Positions 30,546 to 32,402 of a DNA stretch of 32,402 nt are shown piece after piece (the first letter of the stretch is position 1; each line of letters begins with the position of its first letter). The notes beneath the pieces were generated by a model that ran no database searches, was not told the DNA's origin, and saw nothing but the letters and a program-made list of their open reading frames with translations. Made by a program: the position numbers and the translations under genes. Source of the stretch: an uncultured Streptococcus sp. (lineage in GTDB: Bacteria > Bacillota > Bacilli > Lactobacillales > Streptococcaceae). Where the stretch lies: positions 1 to 32,402 of the forward strand of contig CAKQBM010000002.1 of assembly GCA_934216185.1 (NCBI GenBank), given 5' to 3'.

Positions 30546-30971
30546 ATGCCTTTCTTTCCTGATATAAATGAATCAAAAACCAAAGAAAATGCCAAAAGAA
30601 TTCTAGAAGGATATCTCAGATGGAGAAGAGTAGCTAATGACATAGATGGACAGAAGATAACAACAACCTATTCATTTATGCCACGGTCTCAATCTTCAGT
30701 CAGGATTAGCCAGGTTGAGAAATTAGCCATTCGAAAAGTTGATGCCGAACTTGAACTGGATGCGATTGAACAAGCAGTAAGTAATATACATGCTCCCCTC
30801 TATCGTAGAATTCTTATCGAAAAATACCTTCAGTGGAATTGTAAAAAAGATGAAGCAATCTTAATGGATTTATCACTTTCAAAAAGTTCTTATTACGATA
30901 TTTTGGACAGGGCCTTAATGGCATTTGCTGAATTATATCGAAACGGAGAACAAATTGAAGTTTTAGAATAA
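30546..30971 (+). CDS. ArpU-family late transcription regulator
   Basis: A 141-residue protein. 'ENAKRILEGYLRWRRVANDI' and the C-terminal 'RRILIEKYLQWNCKKDEAILMDLSLSKSSYYDILDRALMAFAELY' are typical of ArpU/RinA-like phage activators; the C-terminus is a sigma-region-4-like helix-turn-helix. It is the last early gene, before the packaging region, the usual place for a late activator. GGAGGTG lies upstream. The phased repeats that begin six bases after its stop codon are its most likely binding site. Confidence 0.88.
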   Translation: MPFFPDINESKTKENAKRILEGYLRWRRVANDIDGQKITTTYSFMPRSQSSVRISQVEKLAIRKVDAELELDAIEQAVSNIHAPLYRRILIEKYLQWNCKKDEAILMDLSLSKSSYYDILDRALMAFAELYRNGEQIEVLE

Positions 30972-30976
30972 AAAAT

Positions 30977-31036
30977 GGAGTTTTTTTGGAGTTTTCTTGG
31001 AGTTTTCTTGGACTAAATTTGGAGTAAGTTCGGAGT
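30977..31036 (+). repeat. Six GGAGT direct repeats at exact 11-bp spacing
   Basis: GGAGT starts at 30977, 30988, 30999, 31021 and 31032, with GGACT at 31010: six units with a period of exactly 11 bases, mostly preceded by TT. One unit per helical turn puts all of them on one face of the DNA, as in an activator array. The last unit occupies the -35 region of the promoter below. Confidence 0.85.
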
Positions 31037-31062
31037 AAAAATACGATTTAATGTGCTAAAAT
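31034..31062 (+). promoter_or_regulatory. Activator-dependent late promoter candidate
   Basis: TGC-TAAAAT (31054-31062) is an extended -10. The -35 position (31034-31039) reads AGTAAA, far from consensus, and is covered by the last repeat unit. The lack of -35 plus the phased repeats suggests that the promoter fires only when the ArpU-type protein is bound. Confidence 0.65.
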
Positions 31063-31081
31063 TATATTATGAAATAATTAT

Positions 31082-31110
31082 AAAGGCAGGCACAACCTGC
31101 CTTTTCTTGT
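31082..31110 (+). terminator. Hairpin terminator just after the late promoter
   Basis: A perfect 9-bp stem (AAGGCAGG core, 31082-31090 with 31096-31104), CACAA loop, then TTCTTGT; the stem's own 3' arm supplies further T bases. It lies about 15-35 bases after the expected transcription start, so the late transcript must pass it. Confidence 0.75.
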
Positions 31111-31127
31111 AGTTTGGAGGTGATACC

Positions 31128-31694
31128 ATGAAGAAAGTAGAACCCATTCGTGAGCTTGATGACATTGAGAGAATGAAAGATTTTTTAAAGTCAAAGAGCG
31201 AACGAAACTACGTTCTGATTATGTGTGGACTGTACTCTGGAATGCGCATCAGCGATATAATACCTCTTCAGGTCAAACAAGTAACAGGTGATAGAATAGA
31301 AGTTGTCGAGAAGAAGACCAGGAAAGCTAAGCGATTTGCAATCAATCCAGAACTAAGAAAGGCTTTAAATCACTACATCAAAGAGAATGACTTACATGGT
31401 TATGATTATCTTTTTCCTAGCAAAAAGAAAGTTAGAACCGATGGAGTTAGAATTACTCATATTGGTAGAGTAGCAGCATACCAAATCTTAAAACAAGCTG
31501 CTGAGCATGTTGGTCTTAAAAATATAGGAACACATTCTATGAGAAAGTCATTTGGATATCATCACTATAGAAGATATCAAAATGTAGCAATTTTGATGGA
31601 ATTATTCAACCATTCTTCACCAGATATCACATTAAAATATATAGGGATTAATCAAGATGAACTGGATGATTCGATGATGAAATTTAGATATTAA
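31128..31694 (+). CDS. Catalytic-domain-only tyrosine recombinase
   Basis: A 188-residue protein that is nearly all catalytic domain: R40 ('YSGMRISD'), K63, H136 and R139 ('GTHSMRKSFG'), H162 ('FNHSSPD') and Y171 ('LKYIG'). All active-site residues are present; the arm-binding and core-binding domains of a full integrase are absent. Such short recombinases recur beside the packaging genes of streptococcal and related phages and may resolve genome multimers. GGAGGTGAT precedes the ATG. It is separate in sequence and location from the integrase at 20054-21181. An inverted repeat at 31791-31820 may be its target. Confidence 0.88.
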   Translation: MKKVEPIRELDDIERMKDFLKSKSERNYVLIMCGLYSGMRISDIIPLQVKQVTGDRIEVVEKKTRKAKRFAINPELRKALNHYIKENDLHGYDYLFPSKKKVRTDGVRITHIGRVAAYQILKQAAEHVGLKNIGTHSMRKSFGYHHYRRYQNVAILMELFNHSSPDITLKYIGINQDELDDSMMKFRY

Positions 31695-31919
31695 TCACCT
31701 GTTTATTTAACACAATAAGAAAAAGTAAATTAGTGATAATAAAAATAGATGCAAGCACTTGCTAGAACTGATTTAGAAGAAGGTTGTTTTTATTTAACAG
31801 AATATAAGATATGTTAAATATACGAGGGTGCCAAAGAGATAATATCCCCACCAATAAAAACATACCCCAGGGTACTTAAATACCCCCTTTTATCTAAAAA
31901 AAGAAAGCCCCCCCATAAT
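31695..31919. other. Gene-free stretch with inverted repeat and C-tract repeats
   Basis: No gene. It holds TATTTAACA at 31705-31713 and again at 31791-31799, the latter paired with its inverse TGTTAAATA at 31812-31820 (perfect 9-bp arms, 12-base spacer). The palindrome GCAAGCACTTGC lies at 31751-31762. From 31840 to 31932 C-runs with TAYCCCC cores recur in otherwise AT-rich DNA. This is just ahead of the HNH gene, where the packaging site of cos phages is often found. Confidence 0.6.
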
Positions 31920-31932
31920 ATGAATACCCCCC
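31843..31932 (+). repeat. TAYCCCC repeats and C4-C7 runs
   Basis: C-runs at 31846-31849 (4), 31865-31868 (4), 31883-31887 (5), 31908-31914 (7) and 31927-31932 (6). Four carry the core TA(C/T)CCCC; a fifth TATCCCCC is near the window end at about 32368. Starts are 18-25 bases apart. Confidence 0.6.
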
Positions 31933-32264
31933 AAGAACGAGCAGACCGTATTGGACCACATCGAGTTGCGTTTGAAAAGAATAAAAAGATTATTCTCAAG
32001 ACAAGAAATACTTGTGGGATTTGTGGATTACCAGTAGATAAATCGTTGAAGTATCCTCATCCTCTATCACCTGTGATTGACCATATTATTCCAATCAACA
32101 GGAACGGTCATCCATCAGATATCAACAATCTGCAGTTAGCTCATTGGCAATGCAATAGACAAAAGTCTGATAAGCTTTATGCTGATGATAAATCAACAAG
32201 TAAAACTGTTGTTGGAAATAGAAATTTACCACAATCAAGAGATTGGACAAAATATAAATCTTAA
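31920..32264 (+). CDS. HNH endonuclease
   Basis: A 114-residue nuclease. CxxC 'CGICG' (about residues 38-42), then 'SPVIDHIIPINRNGHPSDINNLQLAHWQCNRQKSDKL', with the His/Asn/His catalytic elements and a second zinc-binding Cys. HNH proteins next to the terminase genes assist cutting of cos ends in many Gram-positive phages. The start 'MNTPQERADRIGPHR' agrees with my memory of the family, yet no SD sequence precedes it: the upstream DNA is C-rich. A C6 run lies in codons 3-5. A small terminase would be expected next but is beyond the window. Confidence 0.9.
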   Translation: MNTPQERADRIGPHRVAFEKNKKIILKTRNTCGICGLPVDKSLKYPHPLSPVIDHIIPINRNGHPSDINNLQLAHWQCNRQKSDKLYADDKSTSKTVVGNRNLPQSRDWTKYKS

Positions 32265-32402
32265 TAAAATATAAAATTATTTTTTAAGAAAAATATAAAT
32301 TAACAGAATACTAGATTTTTAGAAAAAAGGAAATGTATGAGAAAGTCCTAGTTAAGGATAGGGGGGTATCCCCCTCCCACTAGGCGCTCGAGGCCTTCAC
32401 AC
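32265..32402. other. Window end: AT-rich stretch then a GC-rich hairpin segment
   Basis: About 65 bases of AT-rich DNA, then a G6 run facing TATCCCCC at about 32360-32375 that can form a short G/C stem, then GC-rich DNA to the edge. A 16-codon frame begins at 32333 behind AAAGGAA ('MYEKVLVKDRGVSPSH') and stops before the edge; too short to call. The composition change next to an HNH gene suggests packaging-site DNA. Confidence 0.35.

Noticed and set aside
31843..31932. G-quadruplex on the minus strand from the C-runs
   Set aside because: Loops between the runs are about 12-20 bases, too long for a convincing quadruplex.

Overview
The window is a temperate siphovirus genome of a mitis-group Streptococcus (S. 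pneumoniae / S. mitis / S. oralis relatives). The strongest host evidence is the endolysin at 18701-19660. It is a full-length relative of the pneumococcal autolysin LytA: an amidase domain followed by choline-binding repeats, which suits only hosts with choline in their teichoic acids. The low G+C content, the streptococcal-type small phage genes and the strong AGGAGG-type ribosome binding sites agree. The endolysin is followed directly by an attP-like region and then by a convergent integrase gene. That is the order of the circular or packaged phage, not of an integrated prophage. The window starts at the portal gene and ends just after an HNH gene, so it is a phage circle opened near the packaging genes. 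No small terminase is recognised.

Layout. 1-4.6 kb: portal, MuF head protein with a C-terminal papain-fold toxin-like domain, a small acidic putative immunity protein, and the large terminase, which lies unusually between MuF and scaffold and between two hairpin terminators. 4.7-8.2 kb: scaffold, HK97-fold capsid, head-tail connectors, major tail protein. 8.2-15.7 kb: tail chaperones joined by a -1 frameshift, tape measure, distal tail protein, and a tail protein ending in an S74 self-cleaving chaperone. 15.7-19.7 kb: DUF1366-like protein, two holins, a terminator, a collagen-like receptor-binding fibre, and the LytA-like endolysin. 19.7-21.2 kb: a short promoter-terminator unit, attP with arm-type repeats, and the integrase. 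21.2-23.8 kb: two small plus-strand genes and a leftward lysogeny operon (repressor, ImmA/IrrE peptidase, DUF4177-like, DUF6414-like). 23.6-31 kb: early control region with three matching operators, DUF2513, HTH proteins, replisome organizer with an internal 18-bp repeat, SSB, cytosine-methyltransferase-like protein with a G8 tract, DUF1642, a broken YopX gene, MazG-like protein and an ArpU-type late activator. 31-32.4 kb: a likely ArpU-controlled promoter built from six 11-bp-spaced repeats, a catalytic-domain-only tyrosine recombinase, C-tract repeats and the HNH endonuclease.

How it works together. The repressor and ImmA set the lysis-lysogeny choice at 23.58-23.79 kb. The rightward early operon replicates DNA through the DnaD-like organizer and SSB. 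ArpU ends the early operon and probably activates the promoter just downstream of itself. Holins and amidase lyse the host. The most interesting parts are the near-identical promoters that face each other in the switch, the phased ArpU-linked repeats, the MuF toxin-immunity pair, and the DUF6414/DUF4177 pair carried in the lysogeny operon. There are also two clearly broken small genes, at 24806-24981 and 29357-29779.
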